A stretch of 64,000 bases of DNA, from positions 183,465 through 247,464 of the forward strand of contig JACPGE010000044.1 in assembly GCA_016182605.1 (NCBI GenBank). Reading direction: 5' to 3'. The stretch comes from Candidatus Hydrogenedentota bacterium. GTDB taxonomy: Bacteria > Hydrogenedentota > Hydrogenedentia > Hydrogenedentales > JAEUWI01. Both the position numbers and the translations under genes were made by a program. Below the pieces are notes generated by a model. The model did no database searches. It had not been told where the DNA came from and was given only the letters and a program-made list of their open reading frames with translations. Within the stretch, counting starts at the first letter, position 1. Every line of letters begins with the position of its first letter. Below are positions 45,501 through 53,989 of this stretch, piece after piece.

Positions 45501-46257
45501 TGAAGGCCACATCCAGTATCATGTCGCTGTGCCCGGCCAGGGTGCGCACGGGCGTCCGATTCGCCGTGTCCCAGAGAATCACTTCCCCGGCGCGCGCCTC
45601 TTTACCCCCTGCCGCGGCGAGCAGCGTGCCGTCGCCGGAGAAGGCCAGCGCGCGGACCTGGCCAGCATGGCCGGGCAATTCGTGGCGCGAGGCAGTGTCG
45701 AGCTGGCCATTGGCCGCCGCAAAAAGCGAGACCGTTGTCAGCCCCCCGCGTGCAAGTACCGCGCCATCGGGAGACCAGGCGAGTGCGCTTACCGGCGCAG
45801 CGTCGAGCGTGGCGGCAGTGGCAGGTGCTTCCGTGACGGATACTGGTGCAGCCGTTATCGCGGATGTCTCTCCCCCATCCCCCGGCGCGCCCGCGGCAAT
45901 CCAGGCCTTGATCAGTTCGATCTCTTCCTGTGGAATTTGTTTGAACTTGTCGTTCGGCGGCATGAACGGATCGGTGCGCCATTCGATCATGCCGACCAGG
46001 CGGCTTTCGTCCACCGCGCCGGGATGAATGCTCACACCGTTCTTGCCACCGGCCAGCGTGGATGCCAGTGTGGAGAGATCAAGCTCACTCTTCACCTTCT
46101 TCTCGCCGGGGAAATGGCAGGGCGCGCAGCGTTGTTGCAACACGGGCAGCACATGGGTTTCGAAACGTGGCGCATCCTCGGCATGGACCGTGTAGAAAAG
46201 GCCAAGCGCGGTAAACAGTGCGATGGATGCATACTGAGTGGAGACTATGGGCTTCAC
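42541..46257 (-). CDS. Secreted PSCyt-WD40-type protein (planctomycete cytochrome C with WD40 propeller)
   Basis: A 1238-residue exported protein. The signal spans residues 1-26; the start is a GTG at 46257 with AGGGA 7 bases upstream. CAPCH at C44/C47/H48 begins a heme-binding planctomycete cytochrome C (PSC1-like) domain that extends to about 125. Residues about 170-520 hold six or so WD40 repeats (for example DVAFSPDNATLVTCSYDKHVMLWN). The rest contains PPC-like and Ig-like beta domains. Such proteins are probably large surface or periplasmic scaffolds in which heme is present. The frame is open further upstream, but that part overlaps the next gene, so it is rejected. It lies in a cluster with DUF1549/1553 and DUF1501 genes. 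Confidence 0.85.
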   Translation of the reverse strand: MKPIVSTQYASIALFTALGLFYTVHAEDAPRFETHVLPVLQQRCAPCHFPGEKKVKSELDLSTLASTLAGGKNGVSIHPGAVDESRLVGMIEWRTDPFMPPNDKFKQIPQEEIELIKAWIAAGAPGDGGETSAITAAPVSVTEAPATAATLDAAPVSALAWSPDGAVLARGGLTTVSLFAAANGQLDTASRHELPGHAGQVRALAFSGDGTLLAAAGGKEARAGEVILWDTANRTPVRTLAGHSDMILDVAFSPDNATLVTCSYDKHVMLWNVADGALKHDLTDHVDAVFAVAFSADGRYLATGAGDRTVKLWDTAAGERLITFSDAEKAVNTVAFSPDGRYLAAGSADKRIYVWDVPASAEQFTQSATSTGVLAHSKFAHDGGVILLAYAPDGKSLFSTGEDNRIKIWDSAAMEERQTLEEQPDWLMDLAPSPDGAWLAAGRYDATLALYNAVDGARTYSSTDGAVVAASAAAPIEKTGRHNVDALFIEATIPPVIDSVQPVRTHRGSEVELIVEGKNLADAALYFNTGLPVELLSSEVREKPEFQYNEKNLGVQIHDNAMLYRLKLKVSIPADAAPGDHYLFAETSFGLAEPGKIMVALRPDVNEADLGEARALPALPVTVAGVLATQGEADRFTVNAAEGEEMVFALTDTAIVPSLRIVDGQGVVVASNAAHTGDNAARIGFRCATAGKYTLEVADTELRGGQGYRLHAGPFPWITRRFPLGVRGGAEHAVQVTGFNLGVNSVITFTPTAAGSASETMPLPVPDYPANPISSPHIAVSAFEERVETEPNDTVEHAHVAALGVAVSGHIDVAGDYDLYRFQAEPGRPVYIETMAARLDIAIDPVIEIVDATGQIAPRAVARCTSQTHITLLSRDSRSAGLRLDQWSSFAMNDYLMAGGEIIRVKKLPDYADEDVSFFSVGNQRLSFFGTSPQHHANLSPVYRVELFPPGAEFPSNGMPVFPIYWQNDDAVFNDALSSDAQLIFEAPAAGEYYVRVRDAEGQAAGVPYRIVFREAEPDYSISVSPYRMNVPAGAAVPVTVGIRRRDGFDAPVRLSAEGLPQGVRISEAVLLPGEESIDLELRAGADAVSSPRNAAYTLVARADSPAGPIERAAGFGEVTVVRQQPDLLVQADKPILELGSGATSALAVHLDRFNGFSSRVPIDVLNLPHGVYVLNTGLNGILVRGGEHDRTMEIYAEPWVAPMEREIYVKARIESPSTGRLVFISQPIRLRILATAK

Positions 46258-46306
46258 TTCCGATTCCCTATGCGTTCCTGATGAAATCGTGTCCGGAGAC
46301 CGTCCT

Positions 46307-48769
46307 TCAGTGGTTAAACATGAATTCTTTGCTGGTGAGCAGTGCCCAGGCGGCATCTTCGAGGGCCTGACGGCGCTGCAAGGCGTAGTCTTCTTGCGCA
46401 GGTTCCAACGCGGCAAGCATGGCCACAGTCTGGGACTTTTCTTCGGCCTGCGGCGGCCGCGCAAAGGCCCGCCAGAAGAGGCGGTCCACGGCATCGCCGT
46501 CCGAAGTCTGCTCCTTGACCATTGCCGCAAGCAGAGAAGCCTCCGACTGCAATTTCTCGTTGAGCGTGTTGCCGTTGGCCAGGTGCAGCGTCTGCGTGAT
46601 GGTCGCATCCTCGGTGCGTTCACACGCGCAGGTCTGGCGGCGCTCGGGCCGCCCAAAGGCATCAAGAAAATAGGAGGCCACCTTCACGTCGCGCAGTTGG
46701 AGGGCGCGGTAGCCCGCGGGGTAGCCGTCGAAGGGCGTGGGCACACCGGTGACCTGCGCGTAGGTGTCGAGCAGCACCTCGGCTTTCATGCGGCGGACGA
46801 TGTATTGGGAGTAGTTGATGAGATCGGGCATCTCCGGATCTGCGGGCTCGGAGGCGCGCTGATAGGCGGCGGACTGCATGATGCGGCGCATGAGCGCCTT
46901 CAGGTCGTAGCGCTGCTCCACCAGATCCTCGCAGAGCGCCTGGAAGAGCGGCTCGTTTGCCGCGGGGTTGGTAAGGCGCAAATCGTCCACCGGCTCCACC
47001 AGCCCGCGGCCCATGAAGTTTTTCCAGACACGATTGACAACCGCACGGGTGAAGTAGGGGTTTTCCGGCGCGGTGAGCCAATCGGCCAGGATCCCGCGCC
47101 GATCCTGCGGCGCTTGGGCGTCGATGGCCCCACCGTCGAGGGGTTTCGGCGCCAGAGGCCGGGCATAAAGCGGGTGCAGCACGTCGCCGAAGGTGGCGGG
47201 AATCACATCGTTACCGCCCTGTTTCCCGCTCTTGATCACCACGCGCGCAAAGAGATTGGCAAATCCGTAGTAGTCGTCCTGGGTCCACTTCTCCAGGGGA
47301 TGGTTGTGGCAGCGCGCGCAGGTGAGCGACATGCCGAGGAAGGCCTGGGAGGTGGTTTCGGTAAGATCCGCGATCTCGCGGTGCATCAGAAAATAATTGG
47401 CCGCGCCGTTGTCCTGCGTGTTGCCGCTCGCCGTCACGATACCGCGGACAAAGGCGTCCCAGGAGCGGTTCTCCTCCACCGCGGTACGAATATGGCGATA
47501 GAACGCGTTCAACTCGCGGGCGTCGGGCAGATTGGCGGAAGAGAGAAGCAGCATGTCCGACCAGGCGCTGGTCCAGTAGTCGACAAACTCCGGGCGCGCG
47601 AGCAGCGCGTCGATCAGCGCACTGCGCTTCGCGGGCTCCGTGCCGTTCATGAAGGCCTGCGCTTCCTCCGGGGTGGGAAGCATGCCGAGGGTGTCGATGT
47701 AGGCGCGCCGGACAAACGTGGCGTCGTCGCAGATCGCCGCGGGAGCAATGTTGAGTCCCTTGAGTTTCGAGAGAATGCGCTCGTCGATGTAGTTGTAATT
47801 CTCCGCACGCGCATAGATAGCAGGGTCCACCGTCTTGGGACGCGGCACGGTGAGTTCCGCCGAGGCCACCTTGCTGGCGTACCACGCGGTAAGCGCGGCC
47901 GTGCCCGGCGCAAGCACGCTCACCTGCCCATTGTCGTCCACCGTCGCCACCGTGTCCGCCGTGGTCGCAAACTTCACCCACCGGGTGACATCCGCCACGG
48001 CGCCGTCGCTGTAATGCGCCTGTACTACCAGTGGCTGGGTCATCTCCGGCTGAAGCAGCAGGCGCGCCGGCAGCACTTCGATCCGCTCGATCTTGCGTTC
48101 TTCCTCGGCCTGGGGGCGTGCGCCCTGCTGGATCCACTCCAGAAGGATTTGAAAGTCCCTGGAATCCTTCGAGAAGCGTTCGCCACCCTCGTGCGGCACG
48201 GTGTTCGTTGGCTTCAGCAGCAACAAGCTCTCGGCCGGCAGGGCCGTGGAAACGCGGCGGCCCTTGGCCTGCCGCGTGAGGATCTTGTAATCCGACTCGT
48301 GGTCGTAACCGCGCAGTGAAAGCCGGAAACCGTTCTTGCCCGACGCCGCGCCGTGGCACGCGCCGGTGCTGCACCCGGTTTTGTAGAGGAGGGGCTGAAT
48401 GTCGTTCACGAAGTTGCGGCGTGGCGGCGCCTCCGCGCCCGAGACCGTCACTGCCGCGGACCACTGGCGATCGCCTTGTGCCGCGACAATCGTGGTGGCG
48501 CCATTCGCGTGTGCCGTCACCCGGCCCTGTTCGTCCACGGTGGCAATAGCGGCATCTGCGGACGACCACGCCACACCGCTTTCCAGGTTTCCTAGCCATT
48601 GGCCGTTTGTTGCACTGCCCAGCAGGAGCTGGTGTTCCTGGCCCTGCTCATGAAGGGCGAGGGACGAAGGCAAGAGCACAGCATCGGCTGCTGCGGCACG
48701 GGCCTCTCCCATCGCGAGGATGCCCAACGCGAGCAACCCAACAGCAATCAGTAATCGGCAGGGGTGCAT
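46307..48769 (-). CDS. Secreted PSCyt/BIG2/DUF1549-DUF1553 protein
   Basis: An 820-residue exported protein. The signal is at residues 6-28. A BIG2-like Ig domain follows (about 40-110, DEQGRVTAHANGATTIVAAQG). CSTGACHGAASGKNGFRLSL is the PSCyt1-type heme block at about 135-155. DUF1549 has the diagnostic CARCHNHPLEKWTQDDYYG near residue 480, and DUF1553 has NRVWKNFMGRGLVEPVDD near 580 and VRRMKAEVLLDTYAQ near 670. Two CxxCH-type motifs imply c-type heme. Members are widespread in Planctomycetes beside DUF1501 proteins; no reaction is proven. ATG 48769 has GGAG 9 bases upstream. Confidence 0.9.
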   Translation of the reverse strand: MHPCRLLIAVGLLALGILAMGEARAAAADAVLLPSSLALHEQGQEHQLLLGSATNGQWLGNLESGVAWSSADAAIATVDEQGRVTAHANGATTIVAAQGDRQWSAAVTVSGAEAPPRRNFVNDIQPLLYKTGCSTGACHGAASGKNGFRLSLRGYDHESDYKILTRQAKGRRVSTALPAESLLLLKPTNTVPHEGGERFSKDSRDFQILLEWIQQGARPQAEEERKIERIEVLPARLLLQPEMTQPLVVQAHYSDGAVADVTRWVKFATTADTVATVDDNGQVSVLAPGTAALTAWYASKVASAELTVPRPKTVDPAIYARAENYNYIDERILSKLKGLNIAPAAICDDATFVRRAYIDTLGMLPTPEEAQAFMNGTEPAKRSALIDALLARPEFVDYWTSAWSDMLLLSSANLPDARELNAFYRHIRTAVEENRSWDAFVRGIVTASGNTQDNGAANYFLMHREIADLTETTSQAFLGMSLTCARCHNHPLEKWTQDDYYGFANLFARVVIKSGKQGGNDVIPATFGDVLHPLYARPLAPKPLDGGAIDAQAPQDRRGILADWLTAPENPYFTRAVVNRVWKNFMGRGLVEPVDDLRLTNPAANEPLFQALCEDLVEQRYDLKALMRRIMQSAAYQRASEPADPEMPDLINYSQYIVRRMKAEVLLDTYAQVTGVPTPFDGYPAGYRALQLRDVKVASYFLDAFGRPERRQTCACERTEDATITQTLHLANGNTLNEKLQSEASLLAAMVKEQTSDGDAVDRLFWRAFARPPQAEEKSQTVAMLAALEPAQEDYALQRRQALEDAAWALLTSKEFMFNH

Positions 48770-48788
48770 GGCGGGATACTCCACAGGA

Positions 48789-50165
48789 TCAGGCAAACAA
48801 CTCATGAACCGGCTCCACGCCAAAATCCACCACGGGCACGGGCCGCGTGCCGGGGGAGGGCAATTCTGTTTCCAGGTTGATGCCGAGACTGTAATAGATG
48901 GAAGCGACCATTTCAGCGGGCGTCACGGGACGATCCACGGGGTAGGCGCCTATCTTGTCGGTGGCGCCGATGACGCGCCCGCCCTGCACGCCGCCGCCCG
49001 CCATGAGCATGGACCAGACCTGCGGCCAGTGGTCGCGCCCGCCCGCGGGGTTCACCTTGGGTGTGCGGCCGAATTCGCCCGTGGCCACCACGAGCGTGTC
49101 CTCCAGCAGGCCACGTTCGCTCAAATCCTGCAAGAGCGCGCTGTAGGCCTTGTCGAACATGGGTCCGACGAGGTCGCTGTAGCACTCGATGGGGCTGAAG
49201 GGCGCGGATCCGTGGATGTCCCACGTGATCTCGTTGAAGACCGTCTCAAACATGTTCACCGTGCAGAAGCGCACGCCGCGTTCCACCAGGCGGCGGGAGA
49301 GGAGGCAGCTTTGGCCAAACTTGTTGCGGCCATAACGATCGCGCACCGCCTCGGGCTCCTGCGTGAGATCGAAGGCCTCGCGTGCCGCTTCGGAGGACAT
49401 GAGCGTGTAGGCCTGCTGAAAGCTCTCGTCCAGCAGACGCGCATCGGGGTTGGCGTCCAGATTCTTCACCGACTGATCCACCATGCTGCGCAGGGACTGG
49501 CGCCGCTGGAGGCGCATCGCGGAAATATACTCCGGCGGGAGCATGTCGGGCACCTTGAAATCCGGTGCGCTCGGGTCCGCATTCAACACGAACGGATCAT
49601 AGGATTTGCCCAGGAAGCCCGCACTCTGACCATGGGGCATGTTGCCGCCCGTGGGGCCAATCGGCTGCGGCAGCATCACGTGCGGCGGCAGATCGTTCTT
49701 TCCGCCCTTCAAATAACCGAGCACGCACCCGCAGTGAGGCTGCTCCAGACCGTTGAGGAAGAGCCGTCCCGTCTGCATCATCTGGTGGCCCGTGTCGTGC
49801 ACGCCCGTGGCCGTGTGGTACATGCTGCGGATGATGGAGAACTTGTCGGCGTGCTTCGCGACGAGCGGGAAGATTTCGGAGATCTGGATGTCGGGGTTGT
49901 TCGTGCGGATGGGCTTGTAGGGGCCGCGGATCTCCAAGGGCGCGTCGGGCTTCATGTCAAAGGTGTCGAGCTGGCTCGGCCCGCCCACGAGAAAGAGAAA
50001 GATGCAGTTCTTGTCCTTCTTCGGGTCCACCATGCCATAGGCCTTCGCCTGAAGGAAGCCGGGCATGCCAAGGCCCAGGAAGGAGAGGGCGCCGGCGTGA
50101 AGGAAATCGCGCCGTGAGAGCCCGTCACAAAAATGCACCCTTTTTTCGGCGTCTACCCGGTACAT
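48789..50165 (-). CDS. DUF1501 Tat-exported protein (sulfatase-like fold)
   Basis: A 458-residue exported protein. The twin-arginine signal SRRDFLHAGALSF is at about residues 17-30. The body belongs to DUF1501, related to the alkaline phosphatase/sulfatase fold: VGGPSQLDTFDMKP at residue 60, HDTGHQMMQTGR near 124, and GEFGRTPKVNPAGGRDHWPQ near 375, where aspartate and histidine could bind metal. DUF1501 genes pair with DUF1549/1553 genes throughout Planctomycetes, as here (19-base gap). The ATG is preceded by GGGAG. Substrate unknown. Confidence 0.92.
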   Translation of the reverse strand: MYRVDAEKRVHFCDGLSRRDFLHAGALSFLGLGMPGFLQAKAYGMVDPKKDKNCIFLFLVGGPSQLDTFDMKPDAPLEIRGPYKPIRTNNPDIQISEIFPLVAKHADKFSIIRSMYHTATGVHDTGHQMMQTGRLFLNGLEQPHCGCVLGYLKGGKNDLPPHVMLPQPIGPTGGNMPHGQSAGFLGKSYDPFVLNADPSAPDFKVPDMLPPEYISAMRLQRRQSLRSMVDQSVKNLDANPDARLLDESFQQAYTLMSSEAAREAFDLTQEPEAVRDRYGRNKFGQSCLLSRRLVERGVRFCTVNMFETVFNEITWDIHGSAPFSPIECYSDLVGPMFDKAYSALLQDLSERGLLEDTLVVATGEFGRTPKVNPAGGRDHWPQVWSMLMAGGGVQGGRVIGATDKIGAYPVDRPVTPAEMVASIYYSLGINLETELPSPGTRPVPVVDFGVEPVHELFA

Positions 50166-50301
50166 CGCACACTCCCGAATAACGTGAAACTGCCCAGACC
50201 TCATTCTTGCAGAAGGTGGCGCGGAATACAAGGGGGCGGGGCGCAGGCCTTCGTGGGAGCGCATCCGGACAGGTGAAGGCGGCCAAGTAAGGAAAGGGAA
50301 A

Positions 50302-50417
50302 CAAGGACCAAAGCGTCAACAAGGACATCAAAGACGGCTAAAGACCACATGCAGGTGGATCGCAGCCCTCAAGCGTCCCTTTGGTCATTTTCGTCCTTGA
50401 GGTCCTTTGGGTCCTTG
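50302..50417. repeat. Degenerate AAGGAC/AAAG short-repeat inverted pair
   Basis: The 254-base gap between the DUF1501 start and the symporter gene holds loose repeats of AAGGAC-N4-6-AAAG on the + strand (50302-50335) and their inverted counterparts (50378-50417, CCTTTGGTC...GTCCTTG). The arms can form a long imperfect hairpin. No gene is visible. Confidence 0.5.
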
Positions 50418-50419
50418 AT

Positions 50420-52195
50420 TCAATCAAATTGCACGAGGCGGGACCAGGATCGCACCAGGATGACGGTCGATCCCACCGCAATGACCGAGAGGAACATAGC
50501 AGGCAGAGTGCGTCCGTAAATCCAATATCCGGTGGCGAAAAGCGTGCTGTAAATTGCCACGCAGCCGAGGAGCATGCAAAGCATGGCGAGCGGCACATAC
50601 CAGTTTTGTTCCACCACGATGGGGCTGCCCTGAGCCTCGGCACGTTGCAGCACGGCGCGCCAGCCTGGCCCACCGGGGTGAACTCTCCGGTAGAAGGTGG
50701 CGAGTTTTTCGTGATCCGTGGGGCGGGTGATAAGGGTGACAAGGAGCCAGCCCGCGGTGGTGATGGCAACACTGATAACGAGGATGGTGCTGTCGTCGAA
50801 GACGGGGAAGCCGAGGCCCTCGTGGACGAGGCGGAAGTAAATCGCCACGGCGAAGGAGATGAACATGGCGGCAATTTCGCTCATGGCGTTGATGCGCCAC
50901 CAGAACCAGCGGAGGATGAAGAGGAGTCCAGTCCCCGCGCCGATCTGGAGCATGATCTGAAAACTGTCGAGGGCATTTTCGAGGAAGAGGGCCAGCACGC
51001 CAGCGAAGACCATGAGCAGGACGGTGGTAATGCGGCCGGCAGAAACAGCCTGCTTCTCCGTGCAATCCGGTTTGACGAAGCGCTGATAGAAGTCATGGAT
51101 GATGTAGGAGGAGCCCCAGTTGAGCAACGTGGAAATGGTGGACATGTAGGCGGCGATGAGCGAGGTGACGACAACGCCAATGAGGCCCGCGGGAAGGAAG
51201 GTGAGCATGGCCGAATAGGCAGCGTCTTCCTTCACGATGTCCGCGGCGGCGGGGAAAGCCTGTTTGATGGCGTCGATGTCGGGATAGACGACGAGGGAGC
51301 AAAGGGCGACGATGATCCAGGGCCAGGGGCGCAATGCGTAGTGGGCGGCGTTGAAGAAGAAAGCCGCGCCGATGGCGTTGCGTTCGTCTTTGGCGGCAAG
51401 CATGCGCTGGGCGATGAAGCCGCCGCCGCCCGGCTCGGAGCCAGGGTACCAGGTGCTCCACCACTGCACCGCGAGGGGGATCATGAACGCGGTGATGAGG
51501 GTGGCGCGGTCCGTGGGGATAAGATCGAGTTTGGTCTGCACCACCTCGTGGGCGAGGAGGCCGGAGAGCCCGCCGATGGCCTCGTGCTGCAACGCATAGT
51601 ACGCCGCGCCGAAGCTGCCGGCCATGGCAAAGACAAACTGAAAGGCGTCGGTCAGGAGCACGCTGCGCAGGCCGCCGAGGCTGCTGTAGAAGGCGGTCAC
51701 AGCGCCCGCAATGAGGAGGGTTTGCCAGGGACTCAGGCCGAGGAGGATGCGGCCGATCTTGATGGCGGCGAGAGAGACCGAGGCCATGATCAGGACGTTG
51801 AAGAAGAAGCCGAGATAGACGGCGCGAAAGCCGCGCAGGAAGGCGGCGGAGCGGCCACTGTAACGCAGTTCATAAAACTCGACGTCGGTGAGAACCCCTG
51901 CGCGCTGCCAGAGCCGGGCGTAGACGAAGACGGTGAGCATGCCGGTGAGCAGATAGGACCACCAGAGCCAGTTGCCGCCGACGCCATGGGTGCGCACGAT
52001 GTCGGTCACGAGATTGGGCGTGTCCGCGGAGAAGGTGGTGGCGACCATGCTGATGCCGAGGAGCCACCAAGGCATGGTCTTGCCCGCGCCAAAGTATTCC
52101 GTGCTGTTTTGACCCGCCTTGCGGGTGACGGAAAGCCCGATGGCGAGGGAGAGGGCGAAGAAGGCGGCAACAATGGACCAGTCGAACCAACTCAT
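50420..52195 (-). CDS. Sodium:solute symporter (SSS family)
   Basis: A 591-residue inner-membrane carrier with about thirteen hydrophobic segments. Family features are EYFGAGKTMPWWLLGISMVATTFSADTP near residue 32, WWSTWYPGSEPGGGGFIAQRMLAAKDE near 255, and ISTLLNWGSSYIIHDFYQRF near 360, which match SSS/SGLT-like carriers. It lies 26 bases after two paralogous secreted proteins, so it probably imports a product of their action, plausibly a sugar. A GTG two codons upstream has better spacing to AAGGAG and may be the real start. Substrate unknown. Confidence 0.9.
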   Translation of the reverse strand: MSWFDWSIVAAFFALSLAIGLSVTRKAGQNSTEYFGAGKTMPWWLLGISMVATTFSADTPNLVTDIVRTHGVGGNWLWWSYLLTGMLTVFVYARLWQRAGVLTDVEFYELRYSGRSAAFLRGFRAVYLGFFFNVLIMASVSLAAIKIGRILLGLSPWQTLLIAGAVTAFYSSLGGLRSVLLTDAFQFVFAMAGSFGAAYYALQHEAIGGLSGLLAHEVVQTKLDLIPTDRATLITAFMIPLAVQWWSTWYPGSEPGGGGFIAQRMLAAKDERNAIGAAFFFNAAHYALRPWPWIIVALCSLVVYPDIDAIKQAFPAAADIVKEDAAYSAMLTFLPAGLIGVVVTSLIAAYMSTISTLLNWGSSYIIHDFYQRFVKPDCTEKQAVSAGRITTVLLMVFAGVLALFLENALDSFQIMLQIGAGTGLLFILRWFWWRINAMSEIAAMFISFAVAIYFRLVHEGLGFPVFDDSTILVISVAITTAGWLLVTLITRPTDHEKLATFYRRVHPGGPGWRAVLQRAEAQGSPIVVEQNWYVPLAMLCMLLGCVAIYSTLFATGYWIYGRTLPAMFLSVIAVGSTVILVRSWSRLVQFD

Positions 52196-52221
52196 GTACA
52201 CGGTCTGGAACTCCTTCGGAA

Positions 52222-53988
52222 TTAACGGCCCCAGCGTTCGCGCAGGGGCATTTTCAATTGTTTGCTCACGGATTGCACGTCGCCGTAGCGGTCCGCGCCG
52301 TAGCGGAGGAAAAAAGGCATGAAGGCCATTTTCTCCACATAGGTCGAGCCAACGGCAGCCTTGACGATGGGGCCGCGCTGATAATCGCTGAAGGGGTAGA
52401 TCCAGGCGCGCGTAAAATAGGTGACCGGAGAACCCCAGAAGTGGTGGTAGTAGAGGTAGAACGCGGGGCGGTGCACCGTGGCCTCGCCGCTCACGGGGTT
52501 GAAGGCGGTCGAGGTCTGGACCAGCTCGGCGATACCGAAGTTGCCGGGTTCGTTCGTCAGGGCGAGCCAGGGCACATCGTGGTCGAGGCGTGTGGCCCAT
52601 TCGTCCTGCCAGTTGGGGCCGTGAAGCCCGCGCGCCGTGCGCAGTCCGCCGTCTTTGTCCTCCCAGACGAAATCGGTGACGAGGTGGGCATCAAGCACGA
52701 GTTCCCCGTTGCGCAGGGCGTTGACGTTCAGCGGATCGCGGACTTCGAGGACGGTGCTGACCTTCACATAGGGGACGGAGGCGTAAAACGAATAGGTGAC
52801 CGAGGCGTAGACCTGGGGCGTGGCCGCGGGCATGCGTCCGCTGTTGGTGATGCGGAAGAGTATGGGGCCGCGCGTGGAGACGACGGTCCGATCGGGCGGA
52901 TCCCAGGCGAAGGTGTGCCCCCAGAGGCCATTGTCGGAAAAGGAGTCGGGGTTCCAATGGGCCGCATTGCTCAAATGGTTGGAAAGGAGCGGCACGGGAT
53001 TCTCGTCACGGCCCTTCAACTGAAACGACGCGATCTGGCCCGACTTGTCGTCGAGGTCGGCCTTGAAGAAACGGTTCTCCACCATGGCGCCGAGATCGGG
53101 GCCGTCGACCACAAGGTCCGTGGCCATGGTCTCCGCCGCAGGGACGTTGGGGTGGTCGTAGGCGAAAAGATAGACCTGTGCGCCATCTGCCGGCACGCTG
53201 GCGAGGAAGACGAGGTCGATGGACTGGCTGGGGTGCTGCAGGTAGTTCTCGTTGCTCGTGCCGGCCGGCGTGCCGTCGAAGCGCTGCGCGTTGAAGGACT
53301 GAAACGGCACCGCAACGGGCGCGTTCTGGTCTTCATTGAGGGCGAAGACGCGCAGCTCGGTGGCCAGATCGGCGGCGTCTTCCTTGCGCGCGGCGATGGA
53401 GCACTCGAAGGGCTCGGCCTCCCGCGCCACCCCCGCGGTTTCCTCCAGCACAACCGTCTGGTAGCGCCGGAAGCCCTCGGGGCCGCCGCCCGTGCCGGGA
53501 GCCGTAGCGGTGACATGGCGCACCGCACTTTGCGCGGCGCCCGCGGCGTCCTTGCCGGAAATCGTGACCTCGATGGCGGCCTTTTCGCCATTGTGCCAGA
53601 GGCTGCGCATGACGAGCAGCACATTCTCCGCTTTAGTGGCTTTACGGGTGATCCAGCCGCTTTGCACGTGGGAAAAGCCGTCGACAAAGACGTAGAAGGA
53701 GTCACAGGCGACGCCATTGAAGGCGGCCTTGGTCACGGTGGCGTCGGTGAGTCCTTCCACGGCGCCCAGCGGCACGGCGATTTCGTAAAACGGATAGGCG
53801 GCGGTGGGCGCCACGAAAGTGACTTCCGGGACGGCCGCGGGGTCGAAGGGGCAATCGTAGCGCACCTGGCCGTCGCCCACGTCACGGCCTTTTTCGATGT
53901 TTTCGGGACGGCCAGCATGGGCGAGCGGCGCGGCCAGCAGCGCGGCCATGCAGCAGACGAAGGGGAGCGAAGGGGTGAAGCTGCGCAT
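52222..53988 (-). CDS. Secreted hypothetical protein, paralogue A
   Basis: A 588-residue exported protein with a Sec signal (residues 1-25, ending AHAG). It is all-beta by appearance: repeated strands and aromatic residues. It shares with the upstream gene product the block HWNPDSFSDNG against HWNPGIYSPPT and an ending containing YPFSDYQRGP against YPFAGNNMTR, so the pair are paralogues. I do not recognise a family; a carbohydrate-active or carbohydrate-binding function is likely from context (symporter, esterase, DUF1080-type genes nearby). An AGGAGG site precedes the ATG by 8 bases and overlaps the stop of paralogue B. Confidence 0.75.
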   Translation of the reverse strand: MRSFTPSLPFVCCMAALLAAPLAHAGRPENIEKGRDVGDGQVRYDCPFDPAAVPEVTFVAPTAAYPFYEIAVPLGAVEGLTDATVTKAAFNGVACDSFYVFVDGFSHVQSGWITRKATKAENVLLVMRSLWHNGEKAAIEVTISGKDAAGAAQSAVRHVTATAPGTGGGPEGFRRYQTVVLEETAGVAREAEPFECSIAARKEDAADLATELRVFALNEDQNAPVAVPFQSFNAQRFDGTPAGTSNENYLQHPSQSIDLVFLASVPADGAQVYLFAYDHPNVPAAETMATDLVVDGPDLGAMVENRFFKADLDDKSGQIASFQLKGRDENPVPLLSNHLSNAAHWNPDSFSDNGLWGHTFAWDPPDRTVVSTRGPILFRITNSGRMPAATPQVYASVTYSFYASVPYVKVSTVLEVRDPLNVNALRNGELVLDAHLVTDFVWEDKDGGLRTARGLHGPNWQDEWATRLDHDVPWLALTNEPGNFGIAELVQTSTAFNPVSGEATVHRPAFYLYYHHFWGSPVTYFTRAWIYPFSDYQRGPIVKAAVGSTYVEKMAFMPFFLRYGADRYGDVQSVSKQLKMPLRERWGR

Positions 53989-53989
53989 C

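Noticed and set aside
46258..46665. N-terminal extension of the WD40/PSCyt protein
   Set aside because: It overlaps the downstream end of the DUF1549/1553 gene; the GTG at 46257 has a signal peptide and a ribosome binding site.
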